DNA of 54,408 bases from Paracoccaceae bacterium (GTDB lineage Bacteria; Pseudomonadota; Alphaproteobacteria; Rhodobacterales; Rhodobacteraceae), in contig JAGWAS010000027.1 of NCBI GenBank assembly GCA_021296235.1, forward strand, positions 1-54,408, read 5' to 3'. The stretch's first letter is position 1. Every line of letters starts with the position of its first letter. Made by a program: the position numbers and the translations under genes. Shown here in pieces: positions 8,796 to 18,108 of the stretch. Under the pieces are notes generated by a model. The model was not told where the DNA came from. It made no database searches and saw only the letters and a list, made by a program, of their open reading frames with translations.

Positions 8796-10229
8796 ATGGA
8801 AATGCCATCTCCCGACCAAGAGGTGCTCAGACGCCGCAACCAGATTGTCGCGCAGTTGCAGGCGGTGCTTCCGGGCGAGTGCGTCATTCATGACGAAACC
8901 GAAACCCGAGCTTATGACTGCGACGCGTTCACGGCTTACAGTTGTCTTCCGCTTGCGGTGGCGCTGCCGGGTACGACCGAGGAGGTTTCCAAGGTCCTCA
9001 AAATCTGCAGCCGGGAAAATGTTCCCGTCGTTCCCCGGGGCTCGGGCACATCTCTTGCCGGAGGTGCGCTGCCGACCGCGGACAGTGTGGTGCTTGGCGT
9101 CTCAAGAATGAACCGGGTTTTGGAGATTAATTGCGAAAACCGTTTCGTGCGGGTTCAGGCGGGCCGCACCAACCTCTCGGTTACCGGGGCAGTGCAGGAA
9201 CTTGGATTTTTCTATGCGCCGGATCCGTCAAGCCAGTTGGCCTGCGCCATTGCCGGCAACATTGCCATGAATTCAGGCGGCGCCCACTGCCTCAAATACG
9301 GTGTTACGACCAACAATCTTCTTGGTGTGAAGATGGTGATGATGGACGGAGAGGTGATTGAGCTTGGGGGCCCGTACCTTGACTCCGGAGGACTGGATCT
9401 ACTGGGCCTCGTGTGCGGCTCGGAAGGGCAACTTGGAATAGTAACCGAGGCAACCCTTCGGATCCTTCCGAAACCGGAGGGGGCAAGACCGGTCATGCTG
9501 GGTTTTAACGCCAGTTCGGCGGCAGGCGCTTGCGTGGCGGAAATCATCAAGTCTGGAATGCTGCCCGTTGCCATTGAGTTCATGGATCGGCCATGCATCA
9601 GGGCCTGTGAGGAATTTGTTGGCGCCGGCTATCCGGATGTCGAGGCTCTTCTCATCGTTGAAGTGGAAGGGTCGGAGGAGGAAATCGACCGGCAGCTTTC
9701 ACTGATCGGAGAAATTGCTGCCGGTCATGGACCGGAAGTGGTTCGGGAAAGCCGTTCTCAAGCTGAATCCGAGCTGATTTGGGCGGGACGGAAGGCTGCC
9801 TTCGGGGCAATGGGCAAGATCAACGACTACATTTGCCTTGACGGCACCATCCCCGTTTCGGAGCTCCCTCTGGTTCTGGATCGGATGGGCGAACTGTCGC
9901 AGAAATTTGGACTTCAGGTCGCGAACGTGTTCCATGCCGGGGACGGAAACCTCCATCCGTTGATCCTGTTTGATGCAAACAAGCCGGGCGATCTTGAAAA
10001 GTGTGAGGAATTCGGTGCCGAAATTCTCCGGTTGTGCGTCAAGGTCGGAGGTTGCCTCACCGGTGAGCACGGTGTTGGCGTGGAAAAACGGGATCTGATG
10101 CATGCGCAGTTTGATCCGGCCGATCTTGATGCCCAAATTCGCGTCAAGGATGTGTTCGACCCCGATTGGAACCTCAATCCGGCGAAGGTGTTTCCGCTGG
10201 AACTCACGGAAGGTCGCAGGGCGGCGTGA
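8796..10229 (+). CDS. glcD: Glycolate oxidase subunit GlcD (FAD-linked)
   Basis: About 477 residues from the ATG at 8796; the frame is open to 8730 but the family normally starts near here. The N-terminal FAD-binding PCMH/FAD_binding_4 domain carries PRGSGTSLAGGALP and NSGGAHCLKYGVTTNN. The C-terminal FAD-oxidase domain carries NVFHAGDGNLHP and GCLTGEHGVGVEKR. With GlcE and GlcF it forms the membrane-associated complex that oxidises glycolate to glyoxylate, passing electrons towards the respiratory chain. Its TGA overlaps the GTG start of glcE. Confidence 0.93.
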   Translation: MEMPSPDQEVLRRRNQIVAQLQAVLPGECVIHDETETRAYDCDAFTAYSCLPLAVALPGTTEEVSKVLKICSRENVPVVPRGSGTSLAGGALPTADSVVLGVSRMNRVLEINCENRFVRVQAGRTNLSVTGAVQELGFFYAPDPSSQLACAIAGNIAMNSGGAHCLKYGVTTNNLLGVKMVMMDGEVIELGGPYLDSGGLDLLGLVCGSEGQLGIVTEATLRILPKPEGARPVMLGFNASSAAGACVAEIIKSGMLPVAIEFMDRPCIRACEEFVGAGYPDVEALLIVEVEGSEEEIDRQLSLIGEIAAGHGPEVVRESRSQAESELIWAGRKAAFGAMGKINDYICLDGTIPVSELPLVLDRMGELSQKFGLQVANVFHAGDGNLHPLILFDANKPGDLEKCEEFGAEILRLCVKVGGCLTGEHGVGVEKRDLMHAQFDPADLDAQIRVKDVFDPDWNLNPAKVFPLELTEGRRAA

Positions 10230-11404
10230 CTCCAAAAAATGAAAGTCAGCTTGCCGAAGTGATTGCCGGTGCATCCGGCCCACTGTGCATAAAGGGCGGA
10301 GGAACCAAGCCGGTGGGCGGTCCGGTTGATGGAACCGAGGTTTCCGCATCGGCGATAACCGGTGTAAGCCTCTATGAGCCAGGCGCACTCACGCTCGTGG
10401 CCGCAGCGGGAACGCCGTTGGCTGAAGTCGAGTCACTGCTTGCCGAAAACCGCCAGCAGCTTCCATTTGAGCCGATGGACTATCGGGGCCTGCTCGGAAC
10501 CAAGGGCGAGCCGACATTGGGCGGCATTGCCGCGGCAAACGTATCCGGACCCCGCCGGGTTGCTGTTGGCGCCTGCCGGGATTTCATGATCGGAGTCAGG
10601 TTTGTCGACGGTCGGGGAAGGGTGGTGCGAAACGGCGGCAGGGTCATGAAGAACGTCACCGGATACGATTTGGTGAAGTTGCTGGCCGGAAGCCGCGGCA
10701 CCCTTGGCGTGCTGACGGAAATCGCATTCAAGGTTCTTCCCGTCGCTGAGTTTCGGGCTGTCCTGCTGGTTGAGGATTTGACCGACCGTAACGCCATCGA
10801 GGCACTATCGGCGGCGCTGTGTTCACCCTGCGACGTGTCGGGAGCGGCGCATTTGCAGAAGGGGATGGACGGCAACCCGGTTACAATGATCAGGCTGGAG
10901 GGATTTGAAAATGCGGTTCTGGACCGCGCAGAAAAGTTGCGGAAAGCACTGCGCAGTTTCGGAGATTTCGAGATTGAGACTGATCAGGACCGCACCGCCG
11001 CCGGCTGGAGGTGGATTCGTGATGTTGAGTCATTCCAGGAACGGCAGGGGGATGTATGGCGCATCTCGACCGTACCCGGTGAAGCGCCGGACCTGGTCGA
11101 AAGGATGAATGGGAACGGTGATTTGGAATTCATTTACGATTGGGGTGGTGGGCTCATTTGGGCCTTGGTACCCGAGGGTGTGGATCTGAGGGCACGTGCA
11201 GGGGCCTTCAGGGGGCATGCGACGCTTGTCCGCGCAAGTGATGAGACACGCAGGAAGATATCGGTTTTCCATCCGGAGTCCGAGCGCATAGCCCGCATCT
11301 CGAAGAGCCTGAAGCGGCAATTTGATCCCAGGGAAATACTCAATCCCGGGCTGACGGTCCTCCCGCTGGCACAGGAGGGCGGGAATGCAAACCAAATTCA
11401 GTGA
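10226..11404 (+). CDS. glcE: Glycolate oxidase subunit GlcE
   Basis: About 392 residues from a GTG at 10226 that overlaps the glcD stop in a GTGA junction. An ATG exists upstream at 10166, but it lies inside glcD and adds unrelated residues. The FAD_binding_4 domain is recognisable by LGTKGEPTLGGIAAANVSGP, RNGGRVMKNVTGYDLVKL and GSRGTLGVLTEIAFKV. The C-terminus (FDPREILNPG) is typical of GlcE. It works with GlcD and GlcF. The end overlaps glcF by 20 bases, indicating tight translational coupling. Confidence 0.93.
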   Translation: MTPKNESQLAEVIAGASGPLCIKGGGTKPVGGPVDGTEVSASAITGVSLYEPGALTLVAAAGTPLAEVESLLAENRQQLPFEPMDYRGLLGTKGEPTLGGIAAANVSGPRRVAVGACRDFMIGVRFVDGRGRVVRNGGRVMKNVTGYDLVKLLAGSRGTLGVLTEIAFKVLPVAEFRAVLLVEDLTDRNAIEALSAALCSPCDVSGAAHLQKGMDGNPVTMIRLEGFENAVLDRAEKLRKALRSFGDFEIETDQDRTAAGWRWIRDVESFQERQGDVWRISTVPGEAPDLVERMNGNGDLEFIYDWGGGLIWALVPEGVDLRARAGAFRGHATLVRASDETRRKISVFHPESERIARISKSLKRQFDPREILNPGLTVLPLAQEGGNANQIQ

Positions 11405-12713
11405 GGTGCAACTTAGGGACCCGGCAATCCGGCGTTCGAACGAGATCCTTCGGACCTGCGTGCATTGTGGCTTCTGCACTGCGACCTGCCCAACCTACCA
11501 GGTTCTGGGCGACGAACTCGACAGTCCAAGGGGTCGAATTTACTTGATCAAGGACATGCTGGAAAACGACCGCCCGGCCGATGCCAAGACCGTCAAGCAC
11601 ATTGACCGGTGCCTTTCCTGCCTTGCATGCATGTCGACCTGCCCATCGGGGGTGCACTACATGCACCTTGTTGATCATGCTCGCGAGCACATCGAAAGGA
11701 CCTTTCGGCGCAGCCTGCCCGACCGGTTGCTGCGCAGCGTGCTGAAGTTGGTTCTTCCGTATCCGACTCGTTTCCGGATTGCGCTTCTTGCGGCAAAAAT
11801 CGCCAAGCCATTTGCCGGTTTGGTTCCGGATGCCCGGTTGCGTGCCATGCTTGAGATGGTGCCCGCCAATGTCCCGCCTGTCAGCCGAAACGACGATCCC
11901 CAGAAATTCGGTGCAAAGGGCGAAAGGAAAGCCCGAATCGTGCTGTCCACAGGCTGTGCCCAGCGGGCCCTGAACACCGATATCAACGACTCAACCATCA
12001 GTTTGCTTCGTCGGCTCGGGGTTGAAGTTGTCGTTGCGAAGGGAGCCGGCTGCTGCGGCGCCCTTGTCCACCACATGGGGGATGCCGACGCGGGAAGGAA
12101 GGCCGCATCGCGCAATATTTCCGCATGGTTGGGCGAAGAGGGCGATGGCCTTGATGCCATTGTCATCAACGCCAGCGGTTGTGGCACAACCATCAAGGAT
12201 TACGGGCACATGTTCGAGAATGACAGCCAGTCGGCTGAGGCGGCGGCCAGGGTTTCGGCGTTGGCCATGGATGTCACGGAATTTCTCATCAAGCTTGGGT
12301 TTCCGGAACGCCCGAAGAACACGGTCAAGGTTGCATATCACGCTGCCTGTTCACTGCAGCATGGGCAGCAGGTCAAGCTTCCGCCAAAACAATTGCTGTT
12401 GCGGGCTGGCTTTGAGGTGGTTGAACCTGCAGACCCCCACCTGTGCTGCGGCTCGGCCGGGACCTACAATCTGCTCCAACCGGAGATCGCAGGACAACTC
12501 AAGGAAAGGAAGATCGGGACCATAGAGCGGCTGAAGCCCGATGTCGTGGCAACCGGGAACATTGGTTGCATGGTGCAAATCGGCTCCGGAACCGAGATTC
12601 CGGTGGTCCACACGGTTGAGTTGCTTGATTGGGCGCTGGGCGGACCGGTGCCACCTGCACTTCGGAATTCCCCGGTGGCAGGACGGGTTGGTCTGCAAGA
12701 CAGGGGACATTGA
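11385..12713 (+). CDS. glcF: Glycolate oxidase iron-sulfur subunit GlcF
   Basis: This 442-residue protein has two 4Fe-4S ferredoxin motifs, CVHCGFCTATCP and CLSCLACMSTCP, near residues 26-80. Two CCG (DUF3400-like) domains follow, with GCCGALVHHMG near 224 and LCCGSAGTYNLLQP near 350. It transfers electrons from the flavin subunits to the quinone pool. A good AGGAGG lies six bases before the ATG. No malate synthase or glyoxylate carboligase is next to the operon, so the fate of glyoxylate is not visible here. Confidence 0.94.
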   Translation: MQTKFSEVQLRDPAIRRSNEILRTCVHCGFCTATCPTYQVLGDELDSPRGRIYLIKDMLENDRPADAKTVKHIDRCLSCLACMSTCPSGVHYMHLVDHAREHIERTFRRSLPDRLLRSVLKLVLPYPTRFRIALLAAKIAKPFAGLVPDARLRAMLEMVPANVPPVSRNDDPQKFGAKGERKARIVLSTGCAQRALNTDINDSTISLLRRLGVEVVVAKGAGCCGALVHHMGDADAGRKAASRNISAWLGEEGDGLDAIVINASGCGTTIKDYGHMFENDSQSAEAAARVSALAMDVTEFLIKLGFPERPKNTVKVAYHAACSLQHGQQVKLPPKQLLLRAGFEVVEPADPHLCCGSAGTYNLLQPEIAGQLKERKIGTIERLKPDVVATGNIGCMVQIGSGTEIPVVHTVELLDWALGGPVPPALRNSPVAGRVGLQDRGH

Positions 12714-12731
12714 ACGTTCACTGCGCCTGCC

Positions 12732-12760
12732 CTTGAAATCAAAATTGGGCATCACAATAT
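12732..12760 (+). promoter_or_regulatory. Heat-shock-type (RpoH) promoter before hsp20
   Basis: CTTGAA at 12732-12737 and CAATAT at 12755-12760 are separated by 17 bases. This matches the alphaproteobacterial sigma-32 pattern as I know it. It lies just after glcF and ~97 bases upstream of the hsp20 start, where a heat-shock promoter is expected. Confidence 0.5.
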
Positions 12761-12856
12761 CTCTGTTGTCGGAAGGCCAATAATTGGATCCGGCAACTGA
12801 TCGGCCCGTCCATCATGGAGGGCCATTGCAGAAACATCGCTCAATGGAGGGTAAAA

Positions 12857-13330
12857 ATGCACAGATATGATCTTTCTCCCCTTTACCGTACAACCGTTGG
12901 ATTCGACCACTTCGCCGATCTCCTGGACAAGGCGTTCTCACAGGATGTTGTTTCCAACTCCTATCCGCCTTTCAACATCGAGAAGGCGTCCGAGGACGAA
13001 TACCTGATCTCGGTTGCTGCAGCCGGTTTCTCCGAGAACGACCTCAAGGTCGAGGTTCGCGAAAATCAACTGATTGTCGCTGCAACCAAACCCGAAACCG
13101 ACGACAGTGCCAAGTACCTGCACCGGGGCATTGCCCGCCGGTCCTTCGAGCGCAGGTTCCGCCTTGCCGATCATGTGCGGGTTACTGGCGCGACCTTCGA
13201 GAATGGCATGCTGAACGTTGAACTCGTTCGCGAAATTCCAGAGGCTTACAAGCCGAGGCGCATCGAAATCACGACTTCAGGGAATGCCGGAGTCAGCAAG
13301 TCAGGCAGCCCCGTCAAAATCGCAGCCTGA
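12857..13330 (+). CDS. ibpA: Small heat shock protein Hsp20 (IbpA type)
   Basis: 157 residues from the ATG at 12857, preceded by GGAGG at a normal distance; the longer frame from 12815 lacks this signal. The N-terminus MHRYDLSPLYRTTVGFD is typical of alphaproteobacterial IbpA-like proteins. The alpha-crystallin domain spans residues ~35-135 (FNIEKASEDEYLISVAAAGF, NGMLNVEL). It is a cytoplasmic holdase chaperone that keeps denatured proteins from aggregating. A sigma-32-like promoter lies upstream and a strong hairpin downstream, so it is probably a single-gene unit. Confidence 0.93.
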   Translation: MHRYDLSPLYRTTVGFDHFADLLDKAFSQDVVSNSYPPFNIEKASEDEYLISVAAAGFSENDLKVEVRENQLIVAATKPETDDSAKYLHRGIARRSFERRFRLADHVRVTGATFENGMLNVELVREIPEAYKPRRIEITTSGNAGVSKSGSPVKIAA

Positions 13331-13351
13331 AAGAAGCGGAATTCAAAAGAG

Positions 13352-13373
13352 TGCGCGCCCGAAAGGGCGCGCA
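13352..13373. terminator. Hairpin terminator between hsp20 and the dehydrogenase gene
   Basis: A 9-bp perfect stem TGCGCGCCC/GGGCGCGCA closes a GAAA tetraloop. It lies between convergent genes ending at 13330 and 13422, and so probably serves both. The T run behind it on the plus strand is poor (TTGCGTTT). Confidence 0.6.
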
Positions 13374-13421
13374 TTGCGTTTAGGGCGCGAAAGAACGGCC
13401 AATGGACAGTTGCGCTGTCGG

Positions 13422-14897
13422 TCAAATTGACATGCAGAGATACTTCATTTCCAGGAAATCGTCGGTGCCGTGCCTTGAACCCTCGCGGCCGAGCCCTGAC
13501 TGCTTAACTCCGCCGAACGGTGCCACCTCGGTTGAAAACAGTCCGGTGTTGATTCCTACGATTCCGTATTCCAGCGCTTCGGAAACGCGCCATACCCTGG
13601 AGATGTCCCTCGCAAAGAAGTAGGCGGCGAGCCCATGAATCGTGTCGTTGGCAAGTTCGATGACCTCTTCCTCGGATTCGAACCTGAACAGTGGCGCAAC
13701 CGGCCCGAATGTTTCGTCATGCGCGATCAACATTTCCTGTGTTACGTTGGCCATGACGGTCGGCTCGAACCAGTTGCCCCCAAGTTCGTGCCTGGTGCCC
13801 CCAACCAGAACCTTTGCTCCCTTCGATGTGGCATCGGCAATGTGCGATTCAACCTTGCCAACTGCAGCCTGATTTATCAGCGGCCCGGTATTGACGCCGT
13901 CATCGAACCCATCGCCCAGATTCAGGTTGCCGGTTGCCTTGGCCAACTTTTCGGCAAATGCATCATAGACACCGGATTGAACATAGATCCTGTTGGCGCA
14001 CACGCATGTCTGTCCGTTGTTCCGGTACTTGGAGATCATTGCGCCTTCGATGGCCTCATCAAGATCGGCATCATCGAACACAATGAACGGTGCATTGCCA
14101 CCGAGTTCCATTGACACTTTCTTGACCTGATCGCCGGCCTGCCTGAGCAGGATGCGTCCGACCTCCGTTGATCCGGTGAAAGTGATTTTCCTGACAATCG
14201 GATTGCTGCAAAACTCCTCGCCGACCTCTCGCGAGCGGGTCGAGGTTACAACAGAAAACACCCCCTTTGGCACTCCGGCGCGCTCGGCCAGGACCGCCAT
14301 TGCAAGGGCCGAAAGCGGCGTTTCACTTGCCGGTCTTGCAACAAAGGTGCAACCAACCGCCAGTGCCGGCCCGACCTTGCGGGCGATCATGGCATTCGGA
14401 AAATTCCAGGGAGTTATCGACGCAACCACTCCGACCGGCTGTTTGATGACCAGCAATCGCTTGTCCGCCTGGTGCCCGGGAATGGTTTCCCCGTAGATCC
14501 TCTTGGCCTCCTCGCCGAACCATTGGAGAAAGGAGGCGCCGTACATGATTTCGCCCTTTGCCTCCGCAATTGGCTTGCCCATTTCAGCGGTCAGGATGGC
14601 AGCGAGATCGTCGGCATTCTCAATCATGAGGCGATACCATTTCAGGAGAATTTCCGACCGGTCCTTGCCGGTTCTGGCGGCCCAATCCCTTTGGCTGTCC
14701 CGGCAGGCTTCGATGGCTCGACGGACCTCGGCCACGCCAAGATCGGGAACGGAAGCGACGACATCGCCGCGAGCGGGGTTTATTACATCGAATCGCGCAC
14801 CGTCATCGGCGTCAATCCATTCACCGCCGACATGGGATTTCACTGCGAGAAGTGACGGATCCTTCAACAATGTGACAATGTTTGTTCTGTCCAGCAT
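13422..14897 (-). CDS. gabD: NAD(P)-dependent succinate-semialdehyde dehydrogenase
   Basis: A 491-residue aldehyde dehydrogenase of normal length. Key motifs are ITPWNFPNAMIARKVGPALA (coenzyme binding), FTGSTEVGR, the general-base segment SMELGGNAPFIVFDDAD, and the catalytic cysteine in NNGQTCVCANR. The C-terminal GVKQSGLGREG stretch with a YLCM-like end is typical of GabD. It oxidises succinate semialdehyde to succinate in GABA breakdown, though related aldehydes are possible. The neighbouring genes show no GABA aminotransferase, so substrate specificity rests on family resemblance. Confidence 0.85.
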   Translation of the reverse strand: MLDRTNIVTLLKDPSLLAVKSHVGGEWIDADDGARFDVINPARGDVVASVPDLGVAEVRRAIEACRDSQRDWAARTGKDRSEILLKWYRLMIENADDLAAILTAEMGKPIAEAKGEIMYGASFLQWFGEEAKRIYGETIPGHQADKRLLVIKQPVGVVASITPWNFPNAMIARKVGPALAVGCTFVARPASETPLSALAMAVLAERAGVPKGVFSVVTSTRSREVGEEFCSNPIVRKITFTGSTEVGRILLRQAGDQVKKVSMELGGNAPFIVFDDADLDEAIEGAMISKYRNNGQTCVCANRIYVQSGVYDAFAEKLAKATGNLNLGDGFDDGVNTGPLINQAAVGKVESHIADATSKGAKVLVGGTRHELGGNWFEPTVMANVTQEMLIAHDETFGPVAPLFRFESEEEVIELANDTIHGLAAYFFARDISRVWRVSEALEYGIVGINTGLFSTEVAPFGGVKQSGLGREGSRHGTDDFLEMKYLCMSI

Positions 14898-14976
14898 AAT
14901 TTGCCCTCAAATTTTACGATTGCCGTGCCATAATGCCAGTTCGAGTTCAACAGGGTATGAGCGTCCTTGGAAGAGG

Positions 14977-16014
14977 ATGTTCCGGCCGACTTCAACCATG
15001 GAGGCGACAATAAGGAAGGGTAACAGAAACCTGATCACCGATGTTGGCGGGCTCAAGGTCGGAAACGCGGATGATTCGCTGATCAGGACGGGCTCAACCG
15101 TCCTGATCGGGGAAGTGCCCTTCACAGCCGGTGTGCATGTTCTCGGAGGTGCGCCGGGAACACGGGAGACGGAATTGCTGGCCCCGGACCGATTGGTACA
15201 GGAGGTTGATGCAATTGTGCTGTCGGGAGGCTCTGCATTCGGGCTTGATGCCGCTTCGGGTGCGGCAGATGCATTGGTTGAAGCCGGACGGGGTTTTTCG
15301 GTCGGTTCCGCCAAGGTGCCGATCGTGCCATGTGCGATCCTCTTTGATCTCCTCAATGGCGGCTCAAAGCAATGGCCGGAAAATCCCTACAGGCACTTGG
15401 GCAGGCTGGCCCTGGAAGCCGCATCGAAGGAGTTCAAACTCGGCAGCATCGGAGCCGGTGCCGGCGCGACCACATTTGACCTCAAAGGCGGACTTGGTTC
15501 AGCTTCTGCGGTTACGGATGACGGTTACACTGTTGGAGCACTTGTTGCAGTGAATTCGGTCGGTTCCGCCGTTGTGGCGGGCGGCCCCCGATTTTGGGCG
15601 GCACCGTTCGAAATCGATGATGAATTCGGTGGGCAGGGGAACGGTCATGGATTTGATCCCGGCTGGGAACCCGAATTGGGCATTTCTGACGTTTTGCCGA
15701 ACGCAAACACGACAATTGCAATTGTTGCGACGGACGCGTCTCTGGACCAATCTCAGGCGACGCGCCTTGCCGCTGCCGCTCACGCCGGGCTCGCACGGGC
15801 AATTGTTCCGTCGCACACCCTGTTTGACGGCGATCTGGTATTCTCCGTTGCCACCGGTGAGAGGCCGCTTTCGGAAAGCGGTCACGATTTGCTGAAACTG
15901 GGGCACGCCGCCGCTTGCTGTCTTGCAAGGGCGATCGCAAGGGGTGTTCATGCGGCCCGCCCGGAGGCTGGTGACACCAAGCCTTGCTGGAAAGAGTTGC
16001 ATGGTGGCACCTGA
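14977..16014 (+). CDS. P1 family (S58, DmpA-like) peptidase
   Basis: About 345 residues, starting at 14977 (after GGAAGAGG, though very close) or at the in-frame ATG at 14998; the long open frame upstream to 14503 is antisense to the dehydrogenase gene. The S58 family is recognised by RNLITDVGGLKVGNA, VLSGGSAFGLDAASGAADAL, GSIGAGAGATTF and the self-cleavage region KGGLGSAS, in which a Gly-Ser bond is the expected processing site. Members are N-terminal-nucleophile aminopeptidases or cyclases. It is divergent from gabD and convergent with the Nudix gene. Confidence 0.88.
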   Translation: MFRPTSTMEATIRKGNRNLITDVGGLKVGNADDSLIRTGSTVLIGEVPFTAGVHVLGGAPGTRETELLAPDRLVQEVDAIVLSGGSAFGLDAASGAADALVEAGRGFSVGSAKVPIVPCAILFDLLNGGSKQWPENPYRHLGRLALEAASKEFKLGSIGAGAGATTFDLKGGLGSASAVTDDGYTVGALVAVNSVGSAVVAGGPRFWAAPFEIDDEFGGQGNGHGFDPGWEPELGISDVLPNANTTIAIVATDASLDQSQATRLAAAAHAGLARAIVPSHTLFDGDLVFSVATGERPLSESGHDLLKLGHAAACCLARAIARGVHAARPEAGDTKPCWKELHGGT

Positions 16015-16122
16015 GGGGGCTGTTGCAGTGCTGTCAGATTTCGGACCGAATGATCCTGTGCCTGGATTGCAGCCGGAACCTGAACCAAGCCGCTCCCGTG
16101 TGGCCAAGCCGGATGGTGCGCC

Positions 16123-16809
16123 TCACAGCGAATTCAGCTTCGGGACACCGTTCTCCTCGTAGCGGAACGGAACCTTCGGGGGTGGCCCGCCGAGGTTGAT
16201 TGCGTTCTCCAGTTCCTTGAGCACAAATCTTGTAATGAGTGGGACATCAAGTTCGGCGGCCTGTTGCAGATCAACCCATTGCAGGTTTGCCAATTCGCCT
16301 GATGCGGCACCGAAATCATCCGGATTGCCCATGAGCGGAACGGCATTGATGTCCCCAAACAGGAAACGGGCATCGAACCGCCTGGGCCGCCCTGGCGGGG
16401 TAACTGCCCTGTATAGAAACACAAGCCCGCGGGCACTTGGAATCCGGTCTGTTGCACAGAATTCTTGCCAGCAGGAAGGAACGGTTGCGCGATCAACTGG
16501 ACGTTCTGTCCGTTCCGCAAGGCGAAGCCCGGTCTCTTCCCAGAATTCCCGGATGGCACACAGGAGGATCCGGTCGGCGGTGGTTGAAACGGTGCGCCTT
16601 TCCAGCCGCCTGAGGCAAAGTGGATCGGGCATCCCACAGAGGTTCATGCAGCCATCATCCGGGTCGACCGCGCCGCCGGGAAATACGAACCTGTTCGGCA
16701 TGAATGCCGCCTTGCTGCTGCGCTGGCCCATGAGAATCTTTGGACTGCTCGATCTGTCGCGAATGAGCAGGACGCTTGCCGCATCCCTGATTGCGGTGTC
16801 ATCGGTCAA
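16123..16809 (-). CDS. Nudix hydrolase
   Basis: A 228-residue protein. FPGGAVDPDD followed by CAIREFWEETGL forms a Nudix box, with an insertion between the two halves as in longer CoA- or nucleotide-directed members. R83-E-x2-EE are the metal-binding residues by position. It hydrolyses an X-linked nucleoside diphosphate; the substrate cannot be told from sequence. No operon partner on the same strand overlaps it. Confidence 0.85.
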   Translation of the reverse strand: MTDDTAIRDAASVLLIRDRSSSPKILMGQRSSKAAFMPNRFVFPGGAVDPDDGCMNLCGMPDPLCLRRLERRTVSTTADRILLCAIREFWEETGLRLAERTERPVDRATVPSCWQEFCATDRIPSARGLVFLYRAVTPPGRPRRFDARFLFGDINAVPLMGNPDDFGAASGELANLQWVDLQQAAELDVPLITRFVLKELENAINLGGPPPKVPFRYEENGVPKLNSL

Positions 16810-16921
16810 TTGCCGTACCGGTTGTGTCCCTGCAGCGACGGATTACAAAGATCTGTCCGATTGATTGCGTTGCCTTTTGGACCCTGCCAATTGTCCCCGT
16901 TCAATTGCACTACAGGTGCTG

Positions 16922-17686
16922 TCATGAATTCTGCCATGCAACCCGTTCTCCGACCTCGGGGTCGCGGATATCAACCATTGACCCCGCCAGATCATCAGCT
17001 TCACCGGAGACGAGCCAGACCGCCATTTTGGCGGGGATTGCAGGGTCGGCGAGTTGCTCCCGCGGAATATCGGATACGTGATTTATGTGCGAGTCGCGAA
17101 TCGCACCCTGCATGGCAGTATCAACCAATCCGGGTGCAAAGCCGAACCCGCGCACTTCGGCTGCCTTGCCCTCAAGGTCGATCATTTGGGTCAGCATATG
17201 AAGTCCTGCCTTGCTGGCGCAATAGGCAGCCCATCCCTCCAGCGGATGAATTGCCGCACCCGACAGAACATTCAACACCCGGCCGCCACCATCCGCGAGC
17301 GCAGTCCAAGCGGCATTTGCAAGTGCCATCGCACCGGTGAGGTTAATGCGGCACGCTTCGTCAAAGGCCAACGGGTCAATGTTGCCGAACTTTGCCATGG
17401 GTTCGATGACGGCGGCATTGTTGATGAGGATGTCGAGGCCGCCAAGTCTTTCCACCGCGGAAAGCAGCCTGTCGCCGGAATTTTCCAGATCGCCAACGTC
17501 AAGGTAGTGGTCAAAGGCCCTGCCGCCGGACGCTTCGATTGTGCCGACCACGGCGGTGCAGTCGCCTTCATTGCGTCCGCACACGGCAACGTCAGCATTC
17601 TGTGCCGCCAACTCGCGGGCAATGGCGGCACCGAGTCCTTGGCGTGCGCCGGTTACCAGTGCTTTCCTTCCGGAAAGTTGAGTCAT
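16922..17686 (-). CDS. SDR family NAD(P)-dependent oxidoreductase
   Basis: 254 residues from the ATG at 17686, which has GGAG at a good distance; the frame is open to 17749 without support. The Rossmann motif TGARQGLGAAIA lies near residues 13-24, NNAA near 87-90, and the catalytic Ser-Tyr-Lys in LSGAAIHPLEGWAAYCASKAG. In this classical short-chain dehydrogenase the YxxxK motif reads YCASK. The substrate is unknown. It stands alone on the minus strand. Confidence 0.88.
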   Translation of the reverse strand: MTQLSGRKALVTGARQGLGAAIARELAAQNADVAVCGRNEGDCTAVVGTIEASGGRAFDHYLDVGDLENSGDRLLSAVERLGGLDILINNAAVIEPMAKFGNIDPLAFDEACRINLTGAMALANAAWTALADGGGRVLNVLSGAAIHPLEGWAAYCASKAGLHMLTQMIDLEGKAAEVRGFGFAPGLVDTAMQGAIRDSHINHVSDIPREQLADPAIPAKMAVWLVSGEADDLAGSMVDIRDPEVGERVAWQNS

Positions 17687-18108
17687 GTCGGTTCTCCGAT
17701 TGACGCAATTGGGATGCAGGTCAATTGGCTTGGCATCGTGCTGACGCATACATCAACTCGCAGGCAATGACAGCAGTGTCGTATTTAGGAAAGAAACTGC
17801 GCTCCCTGTTCAAATGACTCAATGGCGTTGTGGCACGTCCGGCCCTGCTGGCACGGGATCCGGCAAACAGGATAGAAATTGCGGTACCGGATTGCAAAAC
17901 AACGTGTCGAACGGTGTTGGTTGGTGGAATGATTGTCCCGTCCAGTGGACCACCCATCGGCATCCGACAGCGGAATTTGCCAGTGGACCGGCGAATTCGA
18001 TGATGACTTGGGGTCGGAATTCTGGAAAAACCACGGCTTGGGTCTGGGCATTGACGGCAGGATCTTCCAATGACGTTCATTAAACAAATGCAGGCAAGGA
18101 AACGGAAT
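17687..18108. other. Intergenic region between the SDR and aldolase genes
   Basis: No gene is recognised. A perfect 10-bp direct repeat CCAGTGGACC occurs at 17942-17951 and 17980-17989, 38 bases apart centre to centre. It may be a binding site for a regulator of the aldolase gene or may be chance. Confidence 0.35.

Noticed and set aside
14503..14976. 158-codon open extension in front of the P1 peptidase gene
   Set aside because: It is antisense to the aldehyde dehydrogenase gene and unlike the peptidase family; the protein family starts near 14977-14998.
17942..17989. Two direct CCAGTGGACC repeats as a CRISPR-like start
   Set aside because: Only two 10-bp copies and no further units or cas genes.
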